Source: CAVRCA01 sp965218045
GTDB taxonomy: Bacteria; Pseudomonadota; Alphaproteobacteria; Acetobacterales; Acetobacteraceae
Reading direction: 5' to 3'
Assembly: GCA_965218045.1 (NCBI GenBank)
Contig: CBDCJX010000007.1
Location: 62,001-126,000, forward strand
DNA: 64,000 bases
Shown: piece by piece, positions 15,912 through 24,551 of the stretch
Numbering within the stretch: position 1 is the first letter of the stretch
Layout of the letters: every line of letters begins with the position of its first letter
Position numbers and translations under genes: made by a program
The notes under the pieces: generated by a model
The model's input: the letters and a program-made list of their open reading frames with translations, nothing else
Database searches by the model: none
Told to the model about the DNA's origin: nothing

Positions 15912-17123
15912 ATGATCAATCGTGCGTTTCTCCGGGCAGGCCATACCCCGACCTTGTTGGCCGCCTTCTTCTACTTCGACATGAGCTTCATGGTCTGGGT
16001 GCTGCTCGGGCCGCTCGGCGTGCAGATCGGTCAGTCGCTGCACCTGAATGCCGGGCAGAAGGGCTTCATGGTCGCGGTGCCGGTGCTGGCCGGCGCGCTG
16101 CTGCGCCCGGTCAACGGCGTGCTGGTCGACCGGATCGGCCCGAAGCGCACCGGCATCATCGGGCAGGTCATCGTCATGCTGGCCCTGCTCCTGGCCTGGT
16201 TCCTCGGCGTGCACAGCTATGCGCAAGTCCTGCTGCTCGGCGTCATGCTCGGCGTGGCCGGCGCCTCGTTCGCGGTCGCGCTGCCGCTGGCCTCGCGCTG
16301 GTATCCGCCGGAGTACCAGGGCATCGCGCTCGGGATCGCCGGGGCGGGCAATTCGGGCACCGTGTTCGCGGCGCTGTTCGCGCCCGGTCTCGCGGTGGCG
16401 CTGGGGTGGAACGCGGTGCTCGGGCTCGCGGTGATCCCGCTGGCCGTGGCCTTCGCGGTCTATCTCGGTTGCGCGAAGGATGCGCCCAACCAGCCCGAAC
16501 CGAAAAGCTTCGTCGAGTATCTCGCCGTCCTGCGGCTCGGCGATGCCTGGTGGTTCATGTTCTTCTACGCCGTGACGTTCGGCGGCTTCTCCGGCCTGGC
16601 CTCGTCGCTGACCATCTACTTCAACGCGGAATATGGGCTGAGCCCGGTCACCGCCGGCTACTTCACCGCGGCCTGCGTGTTCGCCGGTTCGATGATGCGA
16701 CCGATCGGCGGCGCGCTGGCCGATCGCATCGGCGGCGTGCGCTCGCTCACTTTTCTCTACATCATCACCGCGGTGGCGCTCGCCGCGGTCAGTTTCCGTC
16801 CGGCGCAATCCTGGGTGGCACTAGCGCTGTTCGTGGTCGGCATGCTCGCCCTCGGCACCGGCAACGGCGCCGTGTTCCAGCTCGTGCCGCAGCGGTTCCG
16901 TCGCGAGATCGGAGTAATGACCGGCCTGGTCGGCATGACCGGCGGGATCGGCGGCTTCTATCTTGCCTCCAGTCTCGGTTTCTCGAAGCAGCTCACTGGC
17001 AGCTATCAGGCGGGCCTGCTGGTGTTTGCTCTCCTCGCGGTGCTGGCCGTGGTCGGCCTCACCTCCATCAAGTCACGCTGGCGGACCACCTGGGGTGCCA
17101 CGCTTGGCGCCGCGCGGATCTGA
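15912..17123 (+). CDS. MFS nitrate/nitrite transporter (NarK/NasA family)
   Basis: Major facilitator protein of 403 residues with about 12 membrane segments that brings nitrate into the cytoplasm for assimilation. The start matches assimilatory transporters (RAGHTPTLLAAFFYFDMSFMVW). Nitrate-porter signatures are the Gly-rich GIAGAGNSGT in the first half and GMTGGIGGFY in the second. ATG 15912 is chosen over the TTG at 15858 because it gives the family's usual N-terminus; its Shine-Dalgarno (AGGCAG) is weak. The divergent region 15750-15911 is clearly AT-richer than its surroundings and probably carries the cluster's control sites; I found no convincing sigma-54 promoter there. Confidence 0.92.
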   Translation: MINRAFLRAGHTPTLLAAFFYFDMSFMVWVLLGPLGVQIGQSLHLNAGQKGFMVAVPVLAGALLRPVNGVLVDRIGPKRTGIIGQVIVMLALLLAWFLGVHSYAQVLLLGVMLGVAGASFAVALPLASRWYPPEYQGIALGIAGAGNSGTVFAALFAPGLAVALGWNAVLGLAVIPLAVAFAVYLGCAKDAPNQPEPKSFVEYLAVLRLGDAWWFMFFYAVTFGGFSGLASSLTIYFNAEYGLSPVTAGYFTAACVFAGSMMRPIGGALADRIGGVRSLTFLYIITAVALAAVSFRPAQSWVALALFVVGMLALGTGNGAVFQLVPQRFRREIGVMTGLVGMTGGIGGFYLASSLGFSKQLTGSYQAGLLVFALLAVLAVVGLTSIKSRWRTTWGATLGAARI

Positions 17124-17130
17124 GGCACGG

Positions 17131-19263
17131 GTGGACGTCCCTCCCACCGGAGCAGGTACGGACACGCACTGCCCGTATTGCGCCCTGCAATGCGGCATGA
17201 CGGTGGCGCGGGAGAACGGCCGCTTCACGGTATTGCCGCGCGACTTCCCGACCAACAAGGGTGGGCTGTGCCGCAAGGGGTGGACGGCGGCGGAGCTGCT
17301 CGACGCGCCGGACCGGCTGACCACGCCATTGCTGCGCGATACCAAGCACGCGCCGCTGCGCGAGACGAGCTGGGACGAGGCGCTCGACCGTGTCGCCGGG
17401 TCGATCCAGGCGATCCAGCGCGCCCGCGGACGCGATGCCATCGGCGTGTTCGGCGGCGGCGGGCTGACCAACGAGAAGGCGTATGCGCTCGGCAAGTTTG
17501 CCCGCGTGGCGTTGCGCACCGCCAATATCGACTACAACGGCCGTTTCTGCATGGCGTCCGCGGCGGCGGCCGGTCTGCGCGCATTGGGGATCGATCGCGG
17601 CTTGCCGTTCCCGCTCGAGGACATTCCCGGCGCGGACGCGATCCTGATCGCCGGAGGCAATCCGGCCGAGACGATGCCGCCGATCATGCAGTATTTCGAG
17701 GCGCAGCGGACGCGCGGCGGCAAGCTCATCGTCTCCGACCCGCGCGTGACGCCCACCGCCCGCACGGCCACGTTGCATCTGCAACTGTTGCCGGGAACCG
17801 ACGCAGCACTCGCCAACGGCTTGTTGCATGTGGCGATCCATGATCGGCTGATCGACGAGGCATTCATCGAGGCGCGCACCACCGGCTTCGCCGCCGTTCG
17901 CCGGGTGTGCGCCGCGTATTGGCCGGACCGGGTGGAGCGGATCACCGGCGTGCCCGCGCGCCTTGTCGTCGAAGCGGCCCACATCCTCGGCGAGGCGGCG
18001 ACCGCGATGGTGCTGACCGGTAGGGGGCCCGAGCAGCAGAGTCAGGGTGTCGGCAACGTCCTCGCCTTCATCAACCTGGTGCTGGCGCTCGGCAAGATCG
18101 GCAAGCCGCATTGCGGCTATGGCTGCCTGACCGGGCAAGGCAACGGGCAAGGCGGCCGCGAGCACGGCCAGAAAGCCGACCAGCTGCCTGGGTATCGGCG
18201 CATCGACAATCCAAGGCATCGCGCCGACATCGCGGCGGTGTGGGGAATCGAGCCGGAGACCTTGCCAGGCCCCGGCCTCTCCGCCAGCGAGCTGCTCAGC
18301 GCTCTCGGCACGTCGGTTGCCGGTTTGCTGGTGATGGCGTCGAACATCCTGCTGTCGGCACCCGAAGCGGCGCAACTGTCCGAGCGGATTGACGATCTCG
18401 AACTGCTCGTAGTGAACGATATCTTCCTCTCCGATACCGCCCGCCGCGCCGATGTGGTGCTGCCGGTTACGCAGTGGGCGGAAGAGGAGGGCACGATGAC
18501 CAATCTCGAAGGTCGCGTGCTGCTGCGTCGCCGTGCCAAGGAACCGCCGCCTGGCGTGTGGACCGACACGCAGGTGCTGCACGCGCTCGCCGAGCGGCTC
18601 GAGTGCGGCGCGCATTTCCCATCCGATGCATCCGAAATTTTCGGCGAACTTCGTCGCGCCAGCGCGGGCGGCATGGCGGATTATGCTGGCATCACCTATG
18701 ACCGCATCGCCGCCGAGCAAGGCGTGTTCTGGCCGTGTCCGGATGAGGCGCATCCTGGGACGAAGCGCCTGTTTGCCGACCGGTTCGCGACCGAGGATGG
18801 CCGCGCGCGGTTTCACTCGGTCGAGCATCTGCCGCCGATGGAGGAACCCGATCGGGCGTTCCCCTACGTGCTCACCACCGGACGCGTGATGGCGCACTAT
18901 CAGTCGGGCGTGCAGACGCGACGCGTCGCAGACTTGCAGGAAGCGGAGCCGGAGCCATTCGTCGAGATGCACCCGGAAACGGCGCGCACGCTCGGCATCC
19001 GGCCAGGCGACATGGTTGCGTTGAGCACGCGACGTGGCAGCGCTGAAGTTCGTGCGCGACTGACGCGCGACATTCGGCTCGACACGTTCTTCGTCCCGTT
19101 CCATTGGCCCGGTATGGGCAACGCCAACCGGCTGACCCATGCCGCGCTCGACCCGATCTCGCGCATTCCCGAGTTCAAGGTCTGCGCCGTCCGCGCCGAG
19201 CGGATCGCGCCCGCCGCTTCTCTCGCCTCCGCCGCTACTGCCCAGTTGCACGAGGACTCATGA
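17131..19263 (+). CDS. nasA: assimilatory nitrate reductase catalytic subunit
   Basis: Cytoplasmic molybdopterin enzyme (710 residues) reducing nitrate to nitrite. The N-terminal [4Fe-4S] cluster is bound by C14, C17, C21 and C47 (HCPYCALQC, then GLCRKG). The molybdenum ligand is Cys140 in GRFCMAS, as expected for Nap/Nas-type enzymes. The C-terminal MopB domain includes FHWPGMGNANRLT. GTG 17131 starts 7 bp after the transporter stop with GAGG upstream; the longer frame would run back into the transporter. It lacks the C-terminal [2Fe-2S] extension of Klebsiella NasA, so electrons must come from a separate partner. The gene is called nasC in some species. Confidence 0.95.
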   Translation: MDVPPTGAGTDTHCPYCALQCGMTVARENGRFTVLPRDFPTNKGGLCRKGWTAAELLDAPDRLTTPLLRDTKHAPLRETSWDEALDRVAGSIQAIQRARGRDAIGVFGGGGLTNEKAYALGKFARVALRTANIDYNGRFCMASAAAAGLRALGIDRGLPFPLEDIPGADAILIAGGNPAETMPPIMQYFEAQRTRGGKLIVSDPRVTPTARTATLHLQLLPGTDAALANGLLHVAIHDRLIDEAFIEARTTGFAAVRRVCAAYWPDRVERITGVPARLVVEAAHILGEAATAMVLTGRGPEQQSQGVGNVLAFINLVLALGKIGKPHCGYGCLTGQGNGQGGREHGQKADQLPGYRRIDNPRHRADIAAVWGIEPETLPGPGLSASELLSALGTSVAGLLVMASNILLSAPEAAQLSERIDDLELLVVNDIFLSDTARRADVVLPVTQWAEEEGTMTNLEGRVLLRRRAKEPPPGVWTDTQVLHALAERLECGAHFPSDASEIFGELRRASAGGMADYAGITYDRIAAEQGVFWPCPDEAHPGTKRLFADRFATEDGRARFHSVEHLPPMEEPDRAFPYVLTTGRVMAHYQSGVQTRRVADLQEAEPEPFVEMHPETARTLGIRPGDMVALSTRRGSAEVRARLTRDIRLDTFFVPFHWPGMGNANRLTHAALDPISRIPEFKVCAVRAERIAPAASLASAATAQLHEDS

Positions 19264-19267
19264 TCCC

Positions 19268-19618
19268 ATGATCGAATCGACCCCGAAGTTTCTCAACGGC
19301 GTTTTCCCCTTCACCGGCTCGGGCTACGACAAGCCGATCCCGCTCGGCGAGAGCGCGCGCTACACCGTCTCGCCGGACAAGCGCGCGCAGCTGATCTATT
19401 TCCGCGCCGGCAACGCCAGCGCGGAGCTGATCTATCTCGTGCTGATGCGGGAAGGAAAGCCGATGCGCTACTTCCCGATCGGCGCCAAGGCGAGCGAGCA
19501 CGTCTCGCTCGCCGTCGTGGAAGACATTCCGCCCGACACCAAGCTGGAGATCCTGGTCGGCGCTCCCGCCAGCACCAGCGGCACGATCGTGCTCGATCTC
19601 GGACTTCTCGAAGTCTGA
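19268..19618 (+). CDS. uncharacterised protein inside the nitrate assimilation operon
   Basis: A 116-residue protein I cannot assign to a named family. It lies 4 bp after the nitrate reductase gene and 27 bp before nirB, so it is very likely co-translated with them. It has no signal peptide, membrane segment or Cys cluster. The sequence looks like a compact beta-rich domain (TPKFLNGVFPFTGSGY at the start, STSGTIVLDLGLLEV at the end) with regular alternating hydrophobic strands. ATG 19268 is the first start after the nasA stop. Position suggests an accessory role such as electron transfer, cofactor delivery or complex assembly for nitrate or nitrite reductase; that is inference only. Confidence 0.85.
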   Translation: MIESTPKFLNGVFPFTGSGYDKPIPLGESARYTVSPDKRAQLIYFRAGNASAELIYLVLMREGKPMRYFPIGAKASEHVSLAVVEDIPPDTKLEILVGAPASTSGTIVLDLGLLEV

Positions 19619-19645
19619 GACCCGAGCAAGCACAGGAACGATTTG

Positions 19646-22087
19646 ATGGCAAAACAGAAGCTCGTCGTCATTGGCAACGGCATGGCGGGGGCACGCGCGG
19701 TCGAGGAGGTGCTCGCGCGAGGCGGCGGCGAGATGTTCGACATCACCATCTTCGGCGACGAACCGTACGGCAACTACAACCGCATTCTGCTGTCGAACAT
19801 CCTCAGCGGTGCGCAGGACGCCAGCGAGATCTTCATCAACCCGCTGTCCTGGTATGAGGAGAACGGCGTCACCTTGCACGCCGGCTCGCGCGTGGCCGAG
19901 ATCGACCGCGCCGCCCACGCGATCCGCGCCGAGAACGGCATGATCGCGCATTACGACAAGCTGCTGATCGCCACCGGCAGTCGTTCGTTCCTGCCGCCGA
20001 TCGAAGGGCTGCGTCTGGCGGACGGCACGCTCAAGCCCGGCGTGTTCGCGTTTCGCGGCATCGATGATTGCAACGGCATCATCGCCCAGGCAACGCAGAG
20101 CAAGGTCGCCGCGGTGATTGGCGGCGGCCTGCTTGGCCTCGAGGCCGCGCGCGGCCTGACCACGCACGATTGCGCCGTGCACGTGGTCCATCTGTCGGAT
20201 CATTTGATGGAGACGCAGCTCGATAGCACCGGCGGTCTGTTGCTCGGCAAAGCGATGGAGCAGATGGGCGTGACCGTCCACTTGAAAAAGTCCACCAGCG
20301 CTATCCTGGGCGAGCGGCGCGTGACCGGCCTCGCGTTCAAGGACGGCAGCTGGCTCGACTGCGAGATGGTGGTGGTCGCCGCCGGGATCAAGCCGAACTC
20401 CGAGATCGGCGTCAGCGCCGGCCTGACCGTGGAGCGCGCCATCGTAGTGGACAACCACATGCGCTCGGTCGACGACATGAACGTCTACGTCGTCGGCGAG
20501 TGCGCGCAGCATCGCGGGCGCGTCTACGGCCTGGTGGCGCCGTTGTGGGACCAGGCGAAGGTGTTCGCTGATAATGTCACCGGTCGCAATCCGCAGGCGA
20601 CCTATAACGGCTCCAAGCTGGCGACCAAGCTGAAGGTGATGGGCGTCGAGCTGGCCTCGATGGGTGTCACCGATGCGTCCGACGACAAGGACGAGATCAT
20701 CCAGTTCGTCGAGCCAAAGAAGGGCATTTACAAGAAGCTGATCGTGCGCGACGGGCGCTTGGTTGGCGGCATCCTGATGGGCGACATCTCGAAGGCCGCG
20801 TATCTGATGCAGGCGTTCGACCGCGACAGCCCGCTGCCGGAGGAGCGTCTGTCGCTGCTGTTCGATCTCGGCGCGCCGACCCAGCAGGTGACGCTCGACG
20901 AGATGCCGGGCGACGCGCAGGTCTGCAACTGCAACGGTGTCAGCAAGGCCGCGATCGGCGCTTGCGTGAACGCCGGCAAGCAAACCGCGAAAGCGGTGAT
21001 GGAGGCGACCCGTGCCGGCATGGGCTGCGGTTCGTGCAAGGGCCTGGTCGGCGAGCTTGTCGTCTGGTTCAGCGGTGGCGATCTGCAGGAGGACCCGTCG
21101 ATCCACTACTACGTGCCATGCATTCCGCTGCGCAAGCCGGAGCTGGTCAAGGCAATCCGCGAGCGGCAGCTCAAGTCGGTCTCCGCGGTGTTCCGCGAGC
21201 TCGCCGACGGGGTCGAGGATGCCGCGAGCAAGCCGGGGCTCGCCTCCCTGCTGGTGACTATCTGGGCCCGCGAATACGAGGACGAACGCGACGCGCGGTT
21301 TATCAACGATCGGGTGCACGGCAACATCCAGAAGGACGGTACCTTCTCGGTGATTCCGGAGATGCCCGGTGGCATCTGCACGCCGGCCGAGCTGAAGCGC
21401 ATCGCCGATGTCGCGGTGAAATACGACGTGCCGCTGGTCAAGCTCACCGGCGGCCAGCGCATCGACCTGGTGGGCATCGCCAAGGACAATCTGCCAAAGG
21501 TGTGGCAGGACCTCGACATGCCGGCCGGTTGGGCGTGGGGCAAGAGTTATCGCACCTGCAAGAGCTGCATCGGCACCGATTTCTGCCGCTTCGGACTCGG
21601 CGACAGCATGGGGCTGGCGAAGAAGATCGAGGCGCGGTTTCGCGGCCTGGATAGTCCCGGCAAGCTCAAACTCGCCACCGCTGGCTGTCCGCGCAATTGC
21701 TCCGAGGCGATGGTGAAGGATCTCGGCGCCGTCGCGATCGGTGACAACAAGTGGGAGATCTATATCGGCGGCGCCGCCGGGGCGCATGTGCGCAAGGGCG
21801 ATGTGCTTTGCACCGTCGAAGGCGAAGACCAGGTGCTGCTGATCGCCGGACGCTTCGTGCAGTTCTACCGCGAAAACGCCAAGTGGAAGGAGCGCACCTA
21901 CACCTTTGTCGAACGCGTCGGGATCGCGAAGATCCGCGCCGTGGTGGTGGAAGACTCCGAAGGCGTCGTCCCGGACCTCGATGCCGCGCTGGAATGGTCG
22001 ATCGCGGCGGTGCGCGACCCTTGGAAGGAAGCGACCGCGCCGAAGACCGCCAACCAGTTCGCCGACCTGATTCCCTCGGAAGGCTGA
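19646..22087 (+). CDS. nirB: assimilatory nitrite reductase large subunit
   Basis: NAD(P)H-dependent siroheme enzyme (813 residues) reducing nitrite to ammonium. Domains in order: FAD/NAD oxidoreductase (GNGMAGARAVEE at the N-terminus, second dinucleotide fold GGGLLGLEAARG); BFD-like [2Fe-2S] domain with C427, C429, C461 and C464; ferredoxin-like siroheme half-domains; and siroheme-[4Fe-4S] ligands C641, C647 and C681, C685 (ATAGCPRNCSEA). ATG 19646 follows AGGAACG. It forms the enzyme with NirD, one base downstream, and its siroheme is supplied by cysG in the same operon. Confidence 0.97.
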   Translation: MAKQKLVVIGNGMAGARAVEEVLARGGGEMFDITIFGDEPYGNYNRILLSNILSGAQDASEIFINPLSWYEENGVTLHAGSRVAEIDRAAHAIRAENGMIAHYDKLLIATGSRSFLPPIEGLRLADGTLKPGVFAFRGIDDCNGIIAQATQSKVAAVIGGGLLGLEAARGLTTHDCAVHVVHLSDHLMETQLDSTGGLLLGKAMEQMGVTVHLKKSTSAILGERRVTGLAFKDGSWLDCEMVVVAAGIKPNSEIGVSAGLTVERAIVVDNHMRSVDDMNVYVVGECAQHRGRVYGLVAPLWDQAKVFADNVTGRNPQATYNGSKLATKLKVMGVELASMGVTDASDDKDEIIQFVEPKKGIYKKLIVRDGRLVGGILMGDISKAAYLMQAFDRDSPLPEERLSLLFDLGAPTQQVTLDEMPGDAQVCNCNGVSKAAIGACVNAGKQTAKAVMEATRAGMGCGSCKGLVGELVVWFSGGDLQEDPSIHYYVPCIPLRKPELVKAIRERQLKSVSAVFRELADGVEDAASKPGLASLLVTIWAREYEDERDARFINDRVHGNIQKDGTFSVIPEMPGGICTPAELKRIADVAVKYDVPLVKLTGGQRIDLVGIAKDNLPKVWQDLDMPAGWAWGKSYRTCKSCIGTDFCRFGLGDSMGLAKKIEARFRGLDSPGKLKLATAGCPRNCSEAMVKDLGAVAIGDNKWEIYIGGAAGAHVRKGDVLCTVEGEDQVLLIAGRFVQFYRENAKWKERTYTFVERVGIAKIRAVVVEDSEGVVPDLDAALEWSIAAVRDPWKEATAPKTANQFADLIPSEG

Positions 22088-22088
22088 G

Positions 22089-22442
22089 ATGGCGCAAGAA
22101 CGTGTGATTGGCCGGCTGGCGCAGATCCCGCGCGGCGAGGGTCGCAACTTCGAAGTTGATGGCGTGAGGGTGGCCGTGTTCCACACCCAGTCCGGCGAGG
22201 TGTTCGCAACCCAGCCGGATTGTCCACATCGCCAGGGACCGCTTGCCGACGGGTTACTCGGTGGTGCGTCGGTGATGTGCCCGTTGCATGACCGGGTGTA
22301 CGACCTGCGTTCCGGCGGCCAGCTCAACGGCCCCTGCGCGTTGCGCACCTATCCCGTCCGCACCGCGTCGGACGGTGTCGTCTGGCTGGTGCCCGCGCCG
22401 CTCGAGAGCGCGCAATCCAGGCAGATGACGGATGCGGACTGA
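22089..22442 (+). CDS. nirD: nitrite reductase small subunit, Rieske-type
   Basis: Rieske-fold protein of 117 residues. Unlike many enterobacterial NirD proteins, it keeps the [2Fe-2S] ligand motifs CPHRQGPLADG and CPLHDRVYDL, so a Rieske cluster may really be bound and take part in electron transfer to NirB. It begins one base after the nirB stop (TGA-G-ATG), indicating tight translational coupling. It is followed by cysG after 9 bp. Confidence 0.93.
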   Translation: MAQERVIGRLAQIPRGEGRNFEVDGVRVAVFHTQSGEVFATQPDCPHRQGPLADGLLGGASVMCPLHDRVYDLRSGGQLNGPCALRTYPVRTASDGVVWLVPAPLESAQSRQMTDAD

Positions 22443-22451
22443 GCGGCACTC

Positions 22452-23804
22452 GTGCGACACTTCCCGATCTTCCTCACGTTGCAGGACCGCCGCGCGCTGG
22501 TGGTCGGCAGCGGTCCGATCGCCGATCGCAAGGCTGCCTTGCTGGAGCAGGCCGGAGCGACGGTCGAACGCCTGCCGCACTTCGATCCCGCGCGTCTGGC
22601 GGGATGTGCGCTGGCAATCGGCGCGGAGGCATCCGAAGCCGAGCTGCGCGACCTGTTCGATGCGGGTCGCCGTCTCGGCGTGCCGGTCAACGTAGTGGAT
22701 CGGCCCGAGCTCTGCACTTTCATCAGCCCGGCGATCATCGATCGAGACCCGCTGACCATCGCCGTGGCGTCAGGCGGCGTGGCGCCGGTGCTCTCCCGTC
22801 TCGTGCGCGCCAGGATCGAGGCAGTCATCGCGCCGGGCTGGAGCGGGCTGGCCGCGTTGGCCGAGCGGCTGCGCGCCGAAACCGTGCGTCGTCTGCCCGA
22901 CATTGCGTCGCGTCGGCGGATGCTGGAGCAAGCACTGTCCGGCCGCGCGGCGGAGCTCGCCCTTGCCGGTGACGAGGTTGCGGCCGAGACCGAGTACCGC
23001 CGCGAACTCCATGACGCGGAAGCCGGTGTCGTCGACCGGCGGGGCATGGTGTTCCTGGTCGGCGCCGGTCCGGGTGCGGCCGACCTCGTCACCTTGCGCG
23101 CGCAGCGATTGCTCGGCGAAGCCGACGTCGTGGTGCATGACCGGCTGGTCAGCGACGAGGTGCTCGGTCTGGCGCGGCGCGATGCCGAGTTCGTCTATGT
23201 CGGCAAGTCGCGCGGCAATCACTGCCTGCCGCAGACGGAGATCAACGCCCTGCTCATCCACCTGGCGCAAGCGGGACGCAAGGTGGTGCGGCTCAAGGGC
23301 GGCGATCCGTTCGTGTTCGGCCGGGGCGGCGAGGAGATCGAGGCACTGCGCGAGGCCGGCATCGCTTGCCAGGTGGTACCCGGCGTGACCGCGGCGCTCG
23401 CCTGCGCGGCGCAAGCCGGCATCCCGCTCACTCATCGTGACGCCGCCCGCCTCGTCACCTTCGTCACCGGCCACGCCAAGGACGGTGTGCCGGCACTCGA
23501 CTATGACGCCTTGGTGCGCTCCAACGCGACGTTCGCGATCTACATGGGCCTCGCCAATCTGCCAGCGCTGCGCGATGCGTTGCTGGCGAATGGGCTAGAC
23601 CCGGCGATGCCGGCGGCGCTGATCGAACGCGGCGGCACCGCCTTGCAGCGCGTCGCGCGCGGCACGCTCGACGAGCTGGCCGCACTCGCTCCCTCCTGGT
23701 CCACCGGCGGCCCCACCCTGGTTCTGGTGGGCGCGGCGGTCGATCGCTCGACGGTCGCCGGCGAGAGCGAGGTCGCGGCGCGGGAGCTGGTCAGCGCTTC
23801 TTGA
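22452..23804 (+). CDS. cysG: siroheme synthase (precorrin-2 dehydrogenase/ferrochelatase and uroporphyrinogen-III methyltransferase)
   Basis: Trifunctional enzyme of 450 residues, full length compared with E. coli CysG (457). The N-terminal dehydrogenase/ferrochelatase half (1 to about 205) has VVGSGPIADRKAALL and NVVDRPELCTFISPA. The C-terminal SUMT half has VFLVGAGPGAADLVTLRA, VYVGKSRGNH, RLKGGDPFVFGRGGEE and VPGVTAALACAA. It makes siroheme for NirB, which explains its place at the end of the nitrate operon. It starts with GTG 22452. Its last 14 bp overlap the convergent DUF2945 gene. Confidence 0.96.
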   Translation: MRHFPIFLTLQDRRALVVGSGPIADRKAALLEQAGATVERLPHFDPARLAGCALAIGAEASEAELRDLFDAGRRLGVPVNVVDRPELCTFISPAIIDRDPLTIAVASGGVAPVLSRLVRARIEAVIAPGWSGLAALAERLRAETVRRLPDIASRRRMLEQALSGRAAELALAGDEVAAETEYRRELHDAEAGVVDRRGMVFLVGAGPGAADLVTLRAQRLLGEADVVVHDRLVSDEVLGLARRDAEFVYVGKSRGNHCLPQTEINALLIHLAQAGRKVVRLKGGDPFVFGRGGEEIEALREAGIACQVVPGVTAALACAAQAGIPLTHRDAARLVTFVTGHAKDGVPALDYDALVRSNATFAIYMGLANLPALRDALLANGLDPAMPAALIERGGTALQRVARGTLDELAALAPSWSTGGPTLVLVGAAVDRSTVAGESEVAARELVSAS

Positions 23805-24000
23805 GCGCCTCGGGATGGTGGATCGCCTCCGCGCCGGTCTTGTCGCTCTTCACCCGGTATTGCGGGTCATCCTTGGTTGCCTTGGCCACGTGTCCCTTCA
23901 CCTTGGCGGTCGACGTGACCTGGCTTTTCACCGTGCCCTTGGTCTCCCCCTGCGAGGTGTTCCAGCGGACCTTGTCGCCGGGCTTCAACTGCTTCGCCAT
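23791..24000 (-). CDS. DUF2945 / hypervirulence-associated TUDOR-domain protein
   Basis: Small basic protein of 69 residues: MAKQLKPGDKVRWNTSQGE at the start and DPQYRVKSDKTGAEAIHHP near the end. This is the DUF2945 pattern, a short SH3/Tudor-like fold whose function is unknown. ATG 24000 is chosen because CAGGAG lies about 6 nt upstream. It overlaps the end of cysG on the other strand by 14 bp. Confidence 0.85.
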   Translation of the reverse strand: MAKQLKPGDKVRWNTSQGETKGTVKSQVTSTAKVKGHVAKATKDDPQYRVKSDKTGAEAIHHPEALKKR

Positions 24001-24089
24001 CGCGGTCTCCTGATCGAGTGTGCGCCATCCCATCTCGTCGGTCTGCGCGCGACGGCAATGTGGCCGTGCCGGTCACGATCGGCGGAGTT

Positions 24090-24551
24090 CTACCGAGCGC
24101 CCCGCAGCGCCGCCCGCAACACCGTGTCGAGCGCGGAGAGGAAGCGCGATCGGTCGGCCTTGGCGAGCGGCGCCGGACCGCCGGTGATTACACCGATCTC
24201 CCGCAGATGGCGCGCGACCTCGCGGCCGGCCAGCGCGTTGCCGATGTTGTCGGTGCTCCAGGTGTGCCCGGTGTGCGACAAAGCGCGCGCCGATTTGGCA
24301 AGGCAGCGCGAGGCGAGCGGGATGTCGGCGGTGACACAGACATCGTCGGGGCCGATGCGCTCGGCGATCCAATCGTCGGCGATGTCGGCGCCCTCGGCGA
24401 CGGTGACCATCGTCACCCCCGGCAGCCCAGGCGGCCGGATCGGGCGCGAGCCGTTCGACACCACCAACACCGGCACGCCGAGCCGCTGGGCAACGCGGTA
24501 GACCTCGTCGCGCACCGGGCAGGCATCGGCGTCGACATAGATCGCGGTCAC
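24090..24551 (-). CDS. YaiI/YqxD family protein (DUF188)
   Basis: A 153-residue member of the UPF0178/DUF188 family, a PIN-like nuclease fold of unknown substrate. Conserved segments are IYVDADACPVRDE at the N-terminus, VVSNGSRPI, the acidic ADIADDWI, and TADIPLASRCL. The GTG at 24551 is preceded by AGGAG and overlaps the stop of the upstream selD fusion (GTGA), so the two are translationally coupled. Longer upstream starts would run inside selD. Confidence 0.9.
   Translation of the reverse strand: MTAIYVDADACPVRDEVYRVAQRLGVPVLVVSNGSRPIRPPGLPGVTMVTVAEGADIADDWIAERIGPDDVCVTADIPLASRCLAKSARALSHTGHTWSTDNIGNALAGREVARHLREIGVITGGPAPLAKADRSRFLSALDTVLRAALRGAR

Noticed and set aside
19235..22348. A 1037-codon open frame on the minus strand opposite nirB
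   Set aside because: Its sequence is Arg/His/Asp-rich without any domain, mirrors the codon bias of nirB on the other strand, and nirB has all expected motifs. High-GC genes routinely leave such open antisense frames.
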